A stretch of DNA of 64,000 nt from Janthinobacterium sp051380735 (GTDB lineage: Bacteria > Pseudomonadota > Gammaproteobacteria > Burkholderiales > Burkholderiaceae_D): contig NZ_JBNYXQ010000006.1 of NCBI RefSeq assembly GCF_051380735.1, positions 124,001-188,000 of the forward strand, given 5' to 3'. Each line of letters opens with the position of its first letter. The first letter of the stretch is position 1. The notes under the pieces were generated by a model. The model was not told the DNA's origin. It ran no database searches and saw only the letters and a list, made by a program, of their open reading frames with translations. This document shows positions 37,801-45,792 of the stretch, in pieces. The position numbers and the translations under genes are program-made.

Positions 37801-40800
37801 CGGCCGATATCACCCAGGCGGCGATCAGCAGCGTGACCAATATCGTGGCCGACAGCAAGGTCTATGATGGCAACACCAAGGCCACCGTCAGCGCCACCGG
37901 CGCCACCTTCAACGGCATGGTCGGTGGCGACAGCCTGTCGATCAGCGCCACCAGCGCCACGTTTGCCGACAAGAATGCCGGCACCGGCAAGACGGTGGCC
38001 GTCAGCGGCATCTCTCTGGGCGGCCTTGACGCGGCCAACTACAACCTGACCAGCACCACCGGCAGCGGCACCGGCGCCATCACGCCCAAAGCGCTGACGA
38101 TTACCGGCATGTCGGCCGTGAATAAAGTCTATGACGGCAACACCAAGGCGACCTTGTCGGGTGGCTCGATCAGCGGCCTGGTGGGCTCGGAAACCCTGGG
38201 CGTGACGGGTTTGAGCGCCTCTTTTGACGACAAGAACGCCGGCACCGGCAAGACGGTGACGGCGACCGGTTCGACCCTGGTCAACGGCGGCAACGGCGGC
38301 CTGGCGGCCAACTACACGATCAGCAATCCGACCGGCCTGGTCGCCAATATCACGCCGAAAGCGCTGACGGTATCGGGCGTGACGGCCGGTACACGCGTTT
38401 ATGACGGCACCACGGCAGCAACCCTGGCCGGTGGCAGCTTGAGCGGCCTGGTCAGCGGCGAAGCGCTGGTGGTCGCGGGCGGCTCGGGCGTGTTCGGCGA
38501 CAAGAACGTCGGCAATGGCAAGGCGGTGACGGTCTCCGGCATCGGTCTGGCCGACGGCACGAACGGCCTGGCGTCCAATTACACGGTCAGCAATCCGACC
38601 GGCGTGACGGGCAGCATTACGCAAAAAGCGCTGACGGTATCGGGCACCCTGCTGGCATCGGACAAAACCTATGACGGCAACACCACCGCCAGCATCTCGG
38701 GCGGAACACTGAGTGGCTTTGTCGGCACCGAAACGGTGGACCTGTCCGGCCTGTCCGGGACGTTCTCGGACAAGAACGCCGGTAGCGGCAAGACCGTAAC
38801 GGTCAGCGGCGGCGCCCTGGCCAACGGCACCAATGGCGGCTTGGCCAGCAATTATTCGGTCAGCGTCGGCGGTAGCACGACCGCCAGCATCACGCAAAAA
38901 GCCTTGAGCATCATCGGCGTGGCGGCCGCCAACAAGGTCTATGACAGTACCACCAAGGCAACCGTCACCGGCGGCACCCTGAACGGCCTGGTCGGCTCGG
39001 AAACCCTGGGCCTGTCCGGCCTGTCGGGCGTCTTCGGCGACAAGAACGCCGGCACCGGCAAGGCCGTGACGGTCAGCGGCGCACAACTGGCCGACGGCAC
39101 TGGCCTGGCCAGCAACTACACAGTCAGCAACCCGACCACCGTGACGGCCAATATCAACCAGGCCACCATCAATACAGTCAGCAATATCGTGGCCGACAGC
39201 AAGGTGTATGACGCCAACACCAAGGCGACCGTCACCAACGCCGGCGCCACCTTTGCCGGCCTGTTCAGTGGCGACACCTTGAGCGTCAGCGCCACCTCGG
39301 CCACGTTTGCCGACAAGAACGCCGGCAGCGGCAAGACGGTCACTGCCAGCGGCCTGATCCTTGGCGGCACGGACGCCGGCAACTACAACCTGACCGCTAG
39401 CAGCGGCACCGGTACCGGCGCTATCATGCCGAAGGCGCTGACGATTACCGGCATGTCGGCCGTCAATAAAGTCTACGACGGCAATACCAAGGCGACCTTG
39501 TCGGGTGGCTCGATCAGCGGCCTGGTCGGTTCGGAAACGCTGGGCGTGACTGGCTTGAGCGCCTCTTTTGACGACAAGAACGCCGGTACCGGCAAGACGG
39601 TGACGGCGACCGGTTCGACCTTGGTCAATGGCGGCAACGGCGGCCTGGCGGCCAACTACACGATCAGCAATCCGACTGGCCTGGTCGCCAATATCACGCC
39701 GAAAGCGTTGACGGTATCGGGCGTGACGGCTGGCAACAAGGTGTATGACGGCAATACGACGGCAACCCTGGCTGGCGGCACGCTGAGCGGCCTGGTCAGC
39801 GGTGAAACGCTGGTCGTCAGCGGCGGCACGGGCGTGTTCGCCGACAAGAATGCGGGCAATGGCAAGGTGGTGACGGTTAATGGCGTAGGCCTGCTTGATG
39901 GCACTGGCCTAGCCAGCAATTACAGCGTGACCAACCCGCCCAATGTCACCGCCAGCATCACGCCGAAAGCATTGACGGTGACCGGTGTAACGGCGGGTAA
40001 CAAGACCTATGACGGTGACGCCACGGCAATCTTGTCTGGCGGTACCTTGAATGGCCTGGTGAACGATGAAACCCTGAGCCTGTCGGGCCAGAGCGGCACG
40101 TTCAGCGACAAGAACGCGGGCAATGGCAAGACGGTAACGGTCAGTGGCGCAATCCTTGGCAATGCGGGTTCGGGTAGCACTGCTGGCCTGGCCAGCAACT
40201 ACACGGCCAGCAATGCGACCGGCGTGACGGCCAATATCGCGCAGAGAGTATTGACGGTCAGTGGCGCCACGGCGGGCAACAAGGAATACGATGGCAACAC
40301 CAAGGCGACCTTGTCGGGCGGCACGCTGGACGGCCTGGTGATTGGTGAAAGCCTGACCTTGGCGGCGGCATTTGTCGACAAGGACGCGGCGTTTGGTAAG
40401 GCCGTGACGGTCAGTCTCAACGATGGCAGTGGCCTGGCGAACAATTACGCACTTGGCAATCCAAGCGGGCTGACGGCAAATATCGATCAAAAAGCGCTGA
40501 CGGTGACGGGTGTCACGGCAGGCAACAAGACCTATGACGGTAGCGACAAGGCAACCTTGACCGGTGGTGTCTTGAATGGCCTGGTCGGCACGGAAACCTT
40601 GAGCCTGTCGGGCCAGAGCGGCGTCTTCAGCGACAAGAATGCGGGTAGCAACAAGGACGTGACGGTCAGCGGCGCCACTTTGGGCGATGCGGGCTCGGGC
40701 GCCACGGCGGGCCTGGCCAGCAACTACACGGTCAGCAACCCGACCGGCTTGACGGCCAGCATTACGGCCAAGGCCCTGACGGTGTCAGGCCAGCTGGCCA

Positions 40801-43193
40801 GTAACAAGGTCTATGACGGCAATACGGCAGCCAGCCTGTCAGGCGGCGCCTTGAGTGGCCTGGTGGCGGGTGAAACGCTGGGCTTTGGCGGCCAGAGCGC
40901 CGTGTTCAGCGACAAGAACGCGGCCAACGGCAAAAGCGTGACGGTGAGCGGTACCACCCTGATCGATACCAGCACTGGCCTGGCCAGCAACTACACTGTC
41001 AGCAATCCGACCGGGTTGACGGCCAGCATTACGCCAAAAGCCCTGACGGTGGCAGGCCAGCTGGCCAGTAACAAGGTCTATGACGGCAATACGGCAGCCA
41101 GCCTGTCAGGCGGCGCCTTGAGTGGCCTGGTGGCGGGTGAAACGCTGGGCTTTGGCGGCCAGAGCGCCGTGTTCAGCGACAAGAACGCGGCCACCGCCAA
41201 GGCGGTGACCGTAACGGGTACCACCCTGGTTGACACCGCCAGCGGCCTGGCCAGCAACTATACGGTCAGCAATCCGACCGGCGTGACGGCCAGCATCACG
41301 GCCAAGGCCTTGACAGTCACGGGGCAACTTGCCGGCAATAAAGTCTATGACGGCAATGCACAAGCCAGCCTGTCCGGTGGCGCCCTGAGTGGCCTGGTGG
41401 CTGGTGAAACCTTGGGCTTTGGCGGCCAGAGCGCCGTGTTCAGCGACAAGAACGCGGCCAACGGCAAAAGCGTGACGGTGAGCGGTACCACCCTGATCGA
41501 TACCAGCACTGGCCTGGCCAGCAACTACACTGTCAGCAATCCGACCGGGTTGACGGCCAGCATTACGCCAAAAGCCCTGACCGTGGCAGGTCAGCTGGCT
41601 GGTAACAAGGTCTACGACGGCAATACGGCAGCCAGCCTGTCAGGCGGCGCCTTGAGTGGCCTGGTGGCGGGTGAAACGCTGGGCTTTGGCGGCCAGAGCG
41701 CCGTGTTCAGCGACAAGAACGCTGCCAATGGCAAAACCGTGACGGTGAGCGGCACCACCTTGGTCGATACCAGCACTGGCCTGGCCAGCAACTACACGGT
41801 CAGCAATCCGACCGGCCTGACGGCCAGCATCACGGCCAAGGCCTTGACGGTCACCGGCCAGTTGGCGGGCAATAAGGTCTACGATGGCAATACCGTCGCC
41901 AGCCTGTCCGGCGGCGCCCTGAGTGGCCTGGTCGGCAGCGAGACCTTGGGCTTTGGTGGCCAGACGGCAGTGTTCAGCGACAAGAACGCGGCCACCGCCA
42001 AAGCGGTGACGGTTACGGGTACCACCCTGATCGACACCAGCACTGGCCTGGCCAGCAACTACACGGTCAGCAATCCGACCGGCCTGACGGCCAGCATTAC
42101 GCCCAAAGCCCTGACGGTGGCCGGCCAACTGGCTGGCAACAAGGTCTACGACGGCAATACGGCGGCGCAGTTGTCGGGCGGCGTGCTGGTGGGCCTGGTG
42201 GCGGGCGAAAGCCTCGGCCTGGTCGGCCAGGTGGCGACCTTTGCCGACAAGAACGCGGCTACTGCCAAGGCGGTGACGGTGACGGGTACGACCCTGGTCG
42301 ATACCAGCACCGGACTGGCCAGCAACTACACGGTCAGCAATCCGACCGGCTTGACGGCCAGCATTACCCCTGCCAGCCTGCTGGTGCGCGCCACGGGCGC
42401 TGCATCGCGCGTGTATGACACCACGACCAACGCCAGCGTGACCCTTGGCGACAATCGTATTGCCGGCGACGTGCTGACCATCAGCAATAGCGGCGCCAGC
42501 TTTGCCGACAAGAACGCTGGCGCCAACAAGACGGTGACGGTGAACGGTATTGCCCTCAGCGGTACGGACGCAGGCAACTACACGGTCAACACCACGGCGA
42601 CCACTACCGCCAGCATCACGCAGGCGGCGTTGGGTGTCAGAGTGAACAATGCCGAGAAAGACCAGGGTCTTGCCAATCCGGCCTTTACCGCCAGCTATAC
42701 GGGTTTTATCGGCAGCGATACGCTGGCAAACGAGGTCAGCGGCAACCTGGCGTTCAGCACGCCGGCCACCACCGGTTCGCCATCGGGCAGCTATCTGGTG
42801 TCGGCCGACGGCCAGTCCTCGACCAATTATGTGTTGACCTATACGCCCGGTGTGCTGACGGTCAAGCCGACCGAAGCGCTTGCCAGCGCGGTGGCCAGCG
42901 TGATCGGGGCGGTCAATGTGGCGCCGTCGCAGGGCAATATGGTGCAGGCCGATATGGTCGCGACAGGGCAGAAGGTGGACAGCAAGGTGGAGGCTGTGGC
43001 TGTGGCAAAAGGCGAGCCGGAGCAGAACACTGGCACCGGCACCAGCACCGGCAGCGATGTGGTCAATACGCCGGTGGCGCAGGTGACGTCAACTGTTACC
43101 ACCAACGTCTTGCCAGGTTTGCGCCTGAGCGTGGTCGATACGGGCCTGCGCTTGCCAGTGCAGGGCGGCGACACCAGCCTGGAAAGCCAGTAA
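31836..43193 (+). CDS. Giant two-partner secretion adhesin with GLUG motifs and YDG/MBG-type repeats (TpsA)
   Basis: A 3785-residue secreted surface protein, presumably an adhesin or biofilm matrix factor. Order: an extended signal peptide (MNRIYRSIWNQATGAY, ESPR), cleavage near LALAGPTGG, then the TPS secretion domain (about residues 60-300) with INWAQFNIGKGESVQF and IVNPNGILFGQGA. A beta-helical region rich in GLUG motifs follows (about 520-1180; repeated GGLVG, and FWDTTTTGQATS). Then 27 repeats carry the YDG signature (about 1205-3590). A last MBG-like unit without YDG (NNAEKDQGLANPAFTASYTG) precedes a tail of about 100 residues. I see no cysteine, usual for TPS substrates, and no C-terminal anchor. 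AGGA at 31826 precedes ATG 31836. The binding target is unknown. Confidence 0.93.
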   Translation: MNRIYRSIWNQATGAYAAVSENVKSAGKRSMPGSAGGGAHFALKSMAAALMLGYGSLALAGPTGGTVVAGQANIGGAPGATVINQGSQNAVINWAQFNIGKGESVQFVQPNSNAVALNRVLGNDGTTILGNLSANGKVFIVNPNGILFGQGASVNTAGLVASTLDINNADFMAGNYKFAGNGSGRVLNQGSISAPGGYVALLGANVSNEGTINARLGSVALAAGQAITLDVAGDGLLNVAVDRGAVGALVQNGGLIQADGGSVVLTAQAAGNLLKTVVNNTGVIEAHTIDTRSGTIKLLGDMQSGTVNAAGTLDASAPVGGNGGFVDTSAAHVKLDDALKVTTASSNGLTGTWLIDPTDYTIAATGGDQTGAFYTNALKSTSVQIQSVAGGNGTLGNINVNDTISWSANQLKMTAQNNININQPLRGSGTASLALEYGQANVASGNTSKYNVKAEIDLPSGQNFSTKLGSDGTLTNYTVINSLGAAGSITATDLQGINGDRTINYVLGSNIDASATSAWNGGLGFTPIGTAVSQFSGQFDGLGHVINGLNITNTASSGVAALFGTTSTTASLRNLGLSNGAITSNVATGSYGQAAALVGTNNGIVSNVFVSSGTVSAVSRTHAGGLVALNQGTIADSYNNGSVNLNTNSYSGWLGGLVGYTNASSNIINSYNSGSVTGLMLAAGLVANNFGSITNSFNSGVVSGKNDVGGLVVHNRAGGVISSSYNTGAVSGGAFVGGLAAITYTISGATPASLITNSYSTGTVSALGLGVVSSTNTGTGGLVGMNKGQIADSYVTGAVSGANGAQPGTLSGVGGVAGVIGAGGSLTRVYSSGLVGLKSGATGTVGGVVGLISVNTGSVTDGYYNTTLNPAVANVVGTNTIGGTVNGGGGLTSTQMQTGSSFGGFNFTTTPGATGNNWVMVDIDGTLNNAGNVLGATGPMAAAEYNLTIKTPHQLQLMAMNLAGNYTLGMDVNAAGTGTGSDVWNGGTFIPVGTSTAAPFTGTLDGAGHVISGLVINRPSDSYGGLFGATSGTAIVRNVGLEGGSITGKDATGALVGNNAGIVSGNYSTASVTGLTDVGGLVGSNSGTISNSYASGAVSGGTDVGGLVGLNSGTLSNNYATGAVSGSASAGGLVGANSGGTATGNFWDTTTTGQATSATGTGLNTAQMKLLATYSGASWDLAGAWIVYDTNTYPLLRAFMTPLQVNFAANNSKTYDGTSTFTASGVTASRPGAYASLLGTLSAGTAGNAVNAGTYAITAGGLYSGQRGYIISYGAGNVTIDKRTVTVSGMMASAKIYDGNTTASLTGGTLNGLVVGETVSFSGQAGAFADQNAGTGKSVTVSGITLVDGANLASNYSVSNPTGITGNITPKALTVTSATAGDKVYDGNTKATVSGGALSGLVGSETLALSGLSGVFADKNAAIGKVVTVSGATLADGTGLASNYTVSNPSGVTANITQATINTVSNIVADSKVYDGSTSATVSNVGATFAGMVNGDVLSVSATSAAFADKNVGNGKTVTASGLTLGGTDAANYNLTAGSGSGSGAITPKALTVSGAVAGNKTYDGTTAAAVTGGTLSGLISGESVNLGALSGTFADQNAGNAKAVTVTGGALSDGANGLASNYTVGSVTGLSANITQKALTISGVSVASKSYDGNTKATISGGTLNGLVTGETLNLSGQSGTFNDKNAGNGKAVTVTGATLGDASGLASNYTVSNATGATGNITRKTLTVTGATTSDKVYDGSTGATVSGGALSGLVTGETLGLGSLAGIFGSRNVGSGKAVTIVAAPLSDGTGGGLASNYTVGVSSAGTASITPKALTVTGMTAGNKVYDGNTTVNLTGGSLSGLVVGEAVGFQGQAGAFADKNAGTGKSVTVSGITLVDGANLASNYSVSNPTGITADITPKALTISGVSASNRVYNGGVNATLGGSAVLGGLVGSETFDVTGMSGVFADKNAGTGKAVTISGATLGNGANGGVVGNYTVSNPTGVTADITQAAISSVTNIVADSKVYDGNTKATVSATGATFNGMVGGDSLSISATSATFADKNAGTGKTVAVSGISLGGLDAANYNLTSTTGSGTGAITPKALTITGMSAVNKVYDGNTKATLSGGSISGLVGSETLGVTGLSASFDDKNAGTGKTVTATGSTLVNGGNGGLAANYTISNPTGLVANITPKALTVSGVTAGTRVYDGTTAATLAGGSLSGLVSGEALVVAGGSGVFGDKNVGNGKAVTVSGIGLADGTNGLASNYTVSNPTGVTGSITQKALTVSGTLLASDKTYDGNTTASISGGTLSGFVGTETVDLSGLSGTFSDKNAGSGKTVTVSGGALANGTNGGLASNYSVSVGGSTTASITQKALSIIGVAAANKVYDSTTKATVTGGTLNGLVGSETLGLSGLSGVFGDKNAGTGKAVTVSGAQLADGTGLASNYTVSNPTTVTANINQATINTVSNIVADSKVYDANTKATVTNAGATFAGLFSGDTLSVSATSATFADKNAGSGKTVTASGLILGGTDAGNYNLTASSGTGTGAIMPKALTITGMSAVNKVYDGNTKATLSGGSISGLVGSETLGVTGLSASFDDKNAGTGKTVTATGSTLVNGGNGGLAANYTISNPTGLVANITPKALTVSGVTAGNKVYDGNTTATLAGGTLSGLVSGETLVVSGGTGVFADKNAGNGKVVTVNGVGLLDGTGLASNYSVTNPPNVTASITPKALTVTGVTAGNKTYDGDATAILSGGTLNGLVNDETLSLSGQSGTFSDKNAGNGKTVTVSGAILGNAGSGSTAGLASNYTASNATGVTANIAQRVLTVSGATAGNKEYDGNTKATLSGGTLDGLVIGESLTLAAAFVDKDAAFGKAVTVSLNDGSGLANNYALGNPSGLTANIDQKALTVTGVTAGNKTYDGSDKATLTGGVLNGLVGTETLSLSGQSGVFSDKNAGSNKDVTVSGATLGDAGSGATAGLASNYTVSNPTGLTASITAKALTVSGQLASNKVYDGNTAASLSGGALSGLVAGETLGFGGQSAVFSDKNAANGKSVTVSGTTLIDTSTGLASNYTVSNPTGLTASITPKALTVAGQLASNKVYDGNTAASLSGGALSGLVAGETLGFGGQSAVFSDKNAATAKAVTVTGTTLVDTASGLASNYTVSNPTGVTASITAKALTVTGQLAGNKVYDGNAQASLSGGALSGLVAGETLGFGGQSAVFSDKNAANGKSVTVSGTTLIDTSTGLASNYTVSNPTGLTASITPKALTVAGQLAGNKVYDGNTAASLSGGALSGLVAGETLGFGGQSAVFSDKNAANGKTVTVSGTTLVDTSTGLASNYTVSNPTGLTASITAKALTVTGQLAGNKVYDGNTVASLSGGALSGLVGSETLGFGGQTAVFSDKNAATAKAVTVTGTTLIDTSTGLASNYTVSNPTGLTASITPKALTVAGQLAGNKVYDGNTAAQLSGGVLVGLVAGESLGLVGQVATFADKNAATAKAVTVTGTTLVDTSTGLASNYTVSNPTGLTASITPASLLVRATGAASRVYDTTTNASVTLGDNRIAGDVLTISNSGASFADKNAGANKTVTVNGIALSGTDAGNYTVNTTATTTASITQAALGVRVNNAEKDQGLANPAFTASYTGFIGSDTLANEVSGNLAFSTPATTGSPSGSYLVSADGQSSTNYVLTYTPGVLTVKPTEALASAVASVIGAVNVAPSQGNMVQADMVATGQKVDSKVEAVAVAKGEPEQNTGTGTSTGSDVVNTPVAQVTSTVTTNVLPGLRLSVVDTGLRLPVQGGDTSLESQ
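33450..35330 (+). repeat. GLUG-motif region of the adhesin (two blocks)
   Basis: Repeated segments of about 25-35 residues have the pattern GGLVG, a short turn, then NSY or NNY and a GAVSG-like ending. Two blocks (about 33450-34430 and 34830-35330) are each introduced by a FTGTLDGAGHVISGL-type strand. The second ends with the FWDTTTTGQ cap typical of such domains. Confidence 0.75.
35445..42640 (+). repeat. 27 tandem YDG/MBG-type repeats in the adhesin
   Basis: Each unit runs about 75-90 residues: KALTVxG, a Lys/Arg-x-Tyr-Asp-Gly core, SGGxLxGLV, ETL, FxDKNAGxGKxVTV, LASNYTVSNPTG, xAxIT. I count 27 Tyr-Asp (once Tyr-Asn) cores. Units at 40800-42400 are spaced exactly 267 bp apart. Earlier units vary in length and include a different subtype beginning IVADSKVYD at three places. 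Confidence 0.9.
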
Positions 43194-43216
43194 CCCCGAG
43201 GCAATCTGGCTGTAGT

Positions 43217-43253
43217 AAAGCCGCTTCGGGCTGCAGCCGAAGCGGCTTTTTTT
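43217..43253 (+). terminator. Terminator after the adhesin gene
   Basis: A 13-bp stem AAAGCCGCTTCGG/CCGAAGCGGCTTT has a 7-base loop and seven T. It is placed 24 bases after the stop. Confidence 0.9.
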
Positions 43254-43278
43254 GCTGCATTGCGCTGCTGCATTCCTC

Positions 43279-43284
43279 TATAAT
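43279..43284 (+). promoter_or_regulatory. Possible -10 box before the sulfotransferase gene
   Basis: TATAAT lies 31 bases before ATG 43315, just after the adhesin terminator. No convincing -35 is seen. Confidence 0.45.
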
Positions 43285-43314
43285 CGACAGGTCATCCCAC
43301 TCGGCAGGACTGCA

Positions 43315-44145
43315 ATGATCCCCAATTTTATCGGCGTGACCGGCTTGCCGCGCGCGGGTTCCACCTTGATGTGCCAGTTGCTGGCGCAGCATCCGGATTT
43401 GCACAGCGAAGGCAACAGTTCCCCTGTCTGCACTGCGCTGCAGAATATGCGGCGCCAGATCAGCGATGATCCATTTTTCCTGTCCCAGCTCGATACCGGT
43501 TTCGACGCCAGTTATGCCCATCTGAAGACGGCGATGCAAGGCTTCTTGCGTGGCTGGTACCAGGATTGCGGCAAGCTGGGCGTGGTCGACAAGAACCGCG
43601 CCTGGCTGCATGCGGTGGAAATGTTGTTGCAACTGGCGCCGGAAGCGAAGCTGATCGTCTGCGTGCGCGAACTGGGGCAGGTGTATGGTTCGGTCGAAGC
43701 CCAGCACCAGCGTACCATTCTGCTTGACTTCATCGATCACCTGGCCGATTACGACCGGCTGGGCCGCGCCGACATACTGTTCGCCAAAGACCGCACCATC
43801 GGTTCGCCCCTGAGTGCCTTGCAGGCGGTGCTGGATTTGCCTTTGGCGGTGCAGCAAAAGCTGTATGTGGTGCGCTTCGAGGATTTGATGGCGCGGCCAG
43901 TCGAATGCATGTCGCATCTGTATGCCTGGCTGGGATTGGCGCCGTTCAAGATCGATCCGGACAATCTGCGCATGGGCCTGCGCGAAAGCGACAGTCATTA
44001 CCGCATGAAATATACGCACCGGCAGTTTGCCAGCATCCGCGCGCCGCAGCAGCATGCGATACCGCCGCGTATCCAGCAGCATATCGAAAGCGCCTGTGGC
44101 TGGTTTTACGAGATGTATTATCCGCGCGCCACCGCAAAAGGCTGA
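43315..44145 (+). CDS. PAPS-dependent sulfotransferase family protein
   Basis: It probably transfers sulfate from PAPS to a carbohydrate, lipid or protein hydroxyl. It has 276 residues from ATG 43315; 21 codons of upstream frame overlap the adhesin terminator. The PAPS phosphate-binding loop is near the N-terminus (GLPRAGSTLMCQLLAQHP). A 3'-phosphate-binding-type region follows (LIVCVRELGQVYGSVEA), and a late VVRFEDLMARPVECMSHLYAWLG is characteristic of the family. It has no signal peptide, so it is cytoplasmic. It sits directly after the adhesin but has its own promoter candidate, and a functional link is only a guess. The acceptor is unknown. Confidence 0.85.
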   Translation: MIPNFIGVTGLPRAGSTLMCQLLAQHPDLHSEGNSSPVCTALQNMRRQISDDPFFLSQLDTGFDASYAHLKTAMQGFLRGWYQDCGKLGVVDKNRAWLHAVEMLLQLAPEAKLIVCVRELGQVYGSVEAQHQRTILLDFIDHLADYDRLGRADILFAKDRTIGSPLSALQAVLDLPLAVQQKLYVVRFEDLMARPVECMSHLYAWLGLAPFKIDPDNLRMGLRESDSHYRMKYTHRQFASIRAPQQHAIPPRIQQHIESACGWFYEMYYPRATAKG

Positions 44146-44153
44146 CATCAGGC

Positions 44154-44182
44154 AAAAAAAAGGCGGAACCGAAGTTCCGCCC
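44154..44182 (-). terminator. Terminator of the porin gene
   Basis: On the minus strand the stem GGCGGAAC/GTTCCGCC with loop TTCG is followed by eight or nine T. It ends the porin transcript and touches the 3' end of the convergent sulfotransferase gene. Confidence 0.85.
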
Positions 44183-44201
44183 TTGTGCCCTCAATTAAAG
44201 C

Positions 44202-45479
44202 TTAGAACCAGGCTTCAACCTGGAAGCCGTACGAGGTGCCGCTGGTATTGTTGTTGTAGATCGGGCCGCCATTGTTGGCTGCGTTGACCGATGCCGTGGC
44301 CGCATTGTTCCATTTGCCGTAGCTGACAAAGGCGCGCAGTTCCGGACGCGACCACAGGCCAGGACCTGCCGAAATCGCCGGTGCGATGGTGATTTTCGTC
44401 AGGCGCTTGGTCGGGCCATTCGATTGCGTCACGCGGTCCGTGCCCAGTTCGCCAATCAGCTTGAAGTTGTTGGTGAATGCGTACACAGGGCGTACGCCGG
44501 CCGAAGTCCAGGTCGACGAACCGGCAGCGTTCGACTCGTCTTTTTGCCACAGGGCGACGAATTCCATGCCGAAGTTGGTCATCGGCTGGATCGCCAGATC
44601 ATTGAATACGCGCGTGCGCTTGACGTCCGAACCGAACGAGGTGTCGCCTGCGGCGCCGAACTGGGCACCCTTGCCAACGCCAGGACCGACGCCGTACTGC
44701 ACGCCGAAGGTATTGGCGCCGCCCAGGACTTTACCTTGACGGTGGAATGCCGACAGCTGCCAGCCATTGTGTTTTTCGCCGAAAGCGTCGTTGTCCTTGC
44801 CTTCGCCGATGATGTAGGTGGCGGCCAGGTCCAGCGTGCCGTTGGTGTTGACCGGAATTTCACCGTAGATGAAGTTCTGGCGCACGGCCGACTTGGTGCT
44901 GACGATGCCGGTTGGCGACACGCTGTTGATGTCGTTGTCCTTGAAGAAGGCATACGAGAACTTGCCAGGACCGGCAGGAATGCGGTCCAGGCCGGCACCG
45001 GTACCGTTCATGTTGATGTACTGCAGATCCAGCATGTGGATGTCAGGACGGTAGTAGAAACGTTTGCCGACCCAGGCCGTGCCGCCGTTCAGGAAGTCCA
45101 GTCCCTGGGCTTCGACGTAAGCTTTGACGATGCCGACCTTGTTGTCGCCGAAGTCGGAGTTTGGTGCAAAAGCGTTGACCCAGACGGTGGCCATGTAGGT
45201 CACGTCGCCGGATTTTGCGATGGCTTTGGTGTAGCCGAATTCCGTGTAGGCGTCGCACTCATTGCCCAGACGATATTTCATGGTATTGCCACCCAGGCCG
45301 AAGCAGCCTTGTGAGCCGCCGTCACTGGACGTGTTGCTGCCGGCGCCAGCGCGCAGGTAGCCGTGGAAGCCTTCGGAATCGGTTGGGTACATCGGGTCGG
45401 CCAGGGCCGAGCCGCTGGCCATGGCCAGCAAGGCGAGGGTAAGGGCGGCCGGCAGGGATTTCAGTGCAGTACGATTCAT
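44202..45479 (-). CDS. Maltoporin-like sugar porin (LamB family)
   Basis: An outer-membrane trimeric channel for sugars. From ATG 45479, preceded by GGAGA, it has 425 residues. A signal peptide (LPAALTLALLAMASGSALA) is followed by the LamB opening GFHGYLRAGAGSNTS, a Cys pair (QGCFGLGGNTMKYRLGNECDAY) typical of the family's first loop, then WVGKRFYYRPDIHMLDLQYIN. The C-terminus GFQVEAWF ends in Phe for BAM recognition. It is divergent from a polyol-type ABC operon and shares its control region, so the substrate is more likely polyols or their glycosides than maltodextrin; no maltose genes are nearby. Confidence 0.92.
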   Translation of the reverse strand: MNRTALKSLPAALTLALLAMASGSALADPMYPTDSEGFHGYLRAGAGSNTSSDGGSQGCFGLGGNTMKYRLGNECDAYTEFGYTKAIAKSGDVTYMATVWVNAFAPNSDFGDNKVGIVKAYVEAQGLDFLNGGTAWVGKRFYYRPDIHMLDLQYINMNGTGAGLDRIPAGPGKFSYAFFKDNDINSVSPTGIVSTKSAVRQNFIYGEIPVNTNGTLDLAATYIIGEGKDNDAFGEKHNGWQLSAFHRQGKVLGGANTFGVQYGVGPGVGKGAQFGAAGDTSFGSDVKRTRVFNDLAIQPMTNFGMEFVALWQKDESNAAGSSTWTSAGVRPVYAFTNNFKLIGELGTDRVTQSNGPTKRLTKITIAPAISAGPGLWSRPELRAFVSYGKWNNAATASVNAANNGGPIYNNNTSGTSYGFQVEAWF

Positions 45480-45792
45480 GCTGTCTCCAAGGTCACTATG
45501 TTGAACGACGCAGGGAAGCCCTGGTGCGTTGCGCGGTCTCATGCCGCAGAACAAAGTCTAGCAGCGCTTTTTTTCCGACCCTGATACAAAAGCTACAAGT
45601 GTTGATACTTTCTTTCAGAGTGTTGTTTTTTGAAAATCACGATACTCTTGTGCATTGACAAGCTGCAAAAGAGTATTGAATTGCGGTTTTGGAGTATCAG
45701 AAAGTATCAAAGTCCGGTGATACATTGTGGTCGTGATGCCAACGAAGACTTGTTTCTGGCATCACCAACGACAAAAAACACTGGAGACAAAC
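45480..45792. promoter_or_regulatory. Divergent control region between the porin and the polyol transport operon
   Basis: A 313-base gap. Nested inverted repeats are visible: outer arms TTGATACTTTCT (45602-45613) and AGAAAGTATCAA (45699-45710), inner arms GATACTCTT (45641-45649) and AAGAGTATT (45669-45677). The centres of the two pairs lie within 3 bases of each other. A direct repeat AGTATCA-GAA-AGTATCA (45693-45709, 10-bp period) is part of the right side. A TTGACA (45655-45660) lies at the centre. The array suits AraC-type binding and looping. Confidence 0.7.

Noticed and set aside
36669..39086. An 805-codon open frame on the minus strand through the adhesin repeats, plus several smaller ones up to 42.6 kb
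   Set aside because: It is the mirror of a GC-rich repeat with strong codon bias. It has no ribosome site, its repeats follow the sense gene, and the sense protein has clear domains.
35445..42640. Regularly spaced repeats considered as a CRISPR array
   Set aside because: Units are 230-270 bp, fully coding, and lack short repeats separated by unique spacers.
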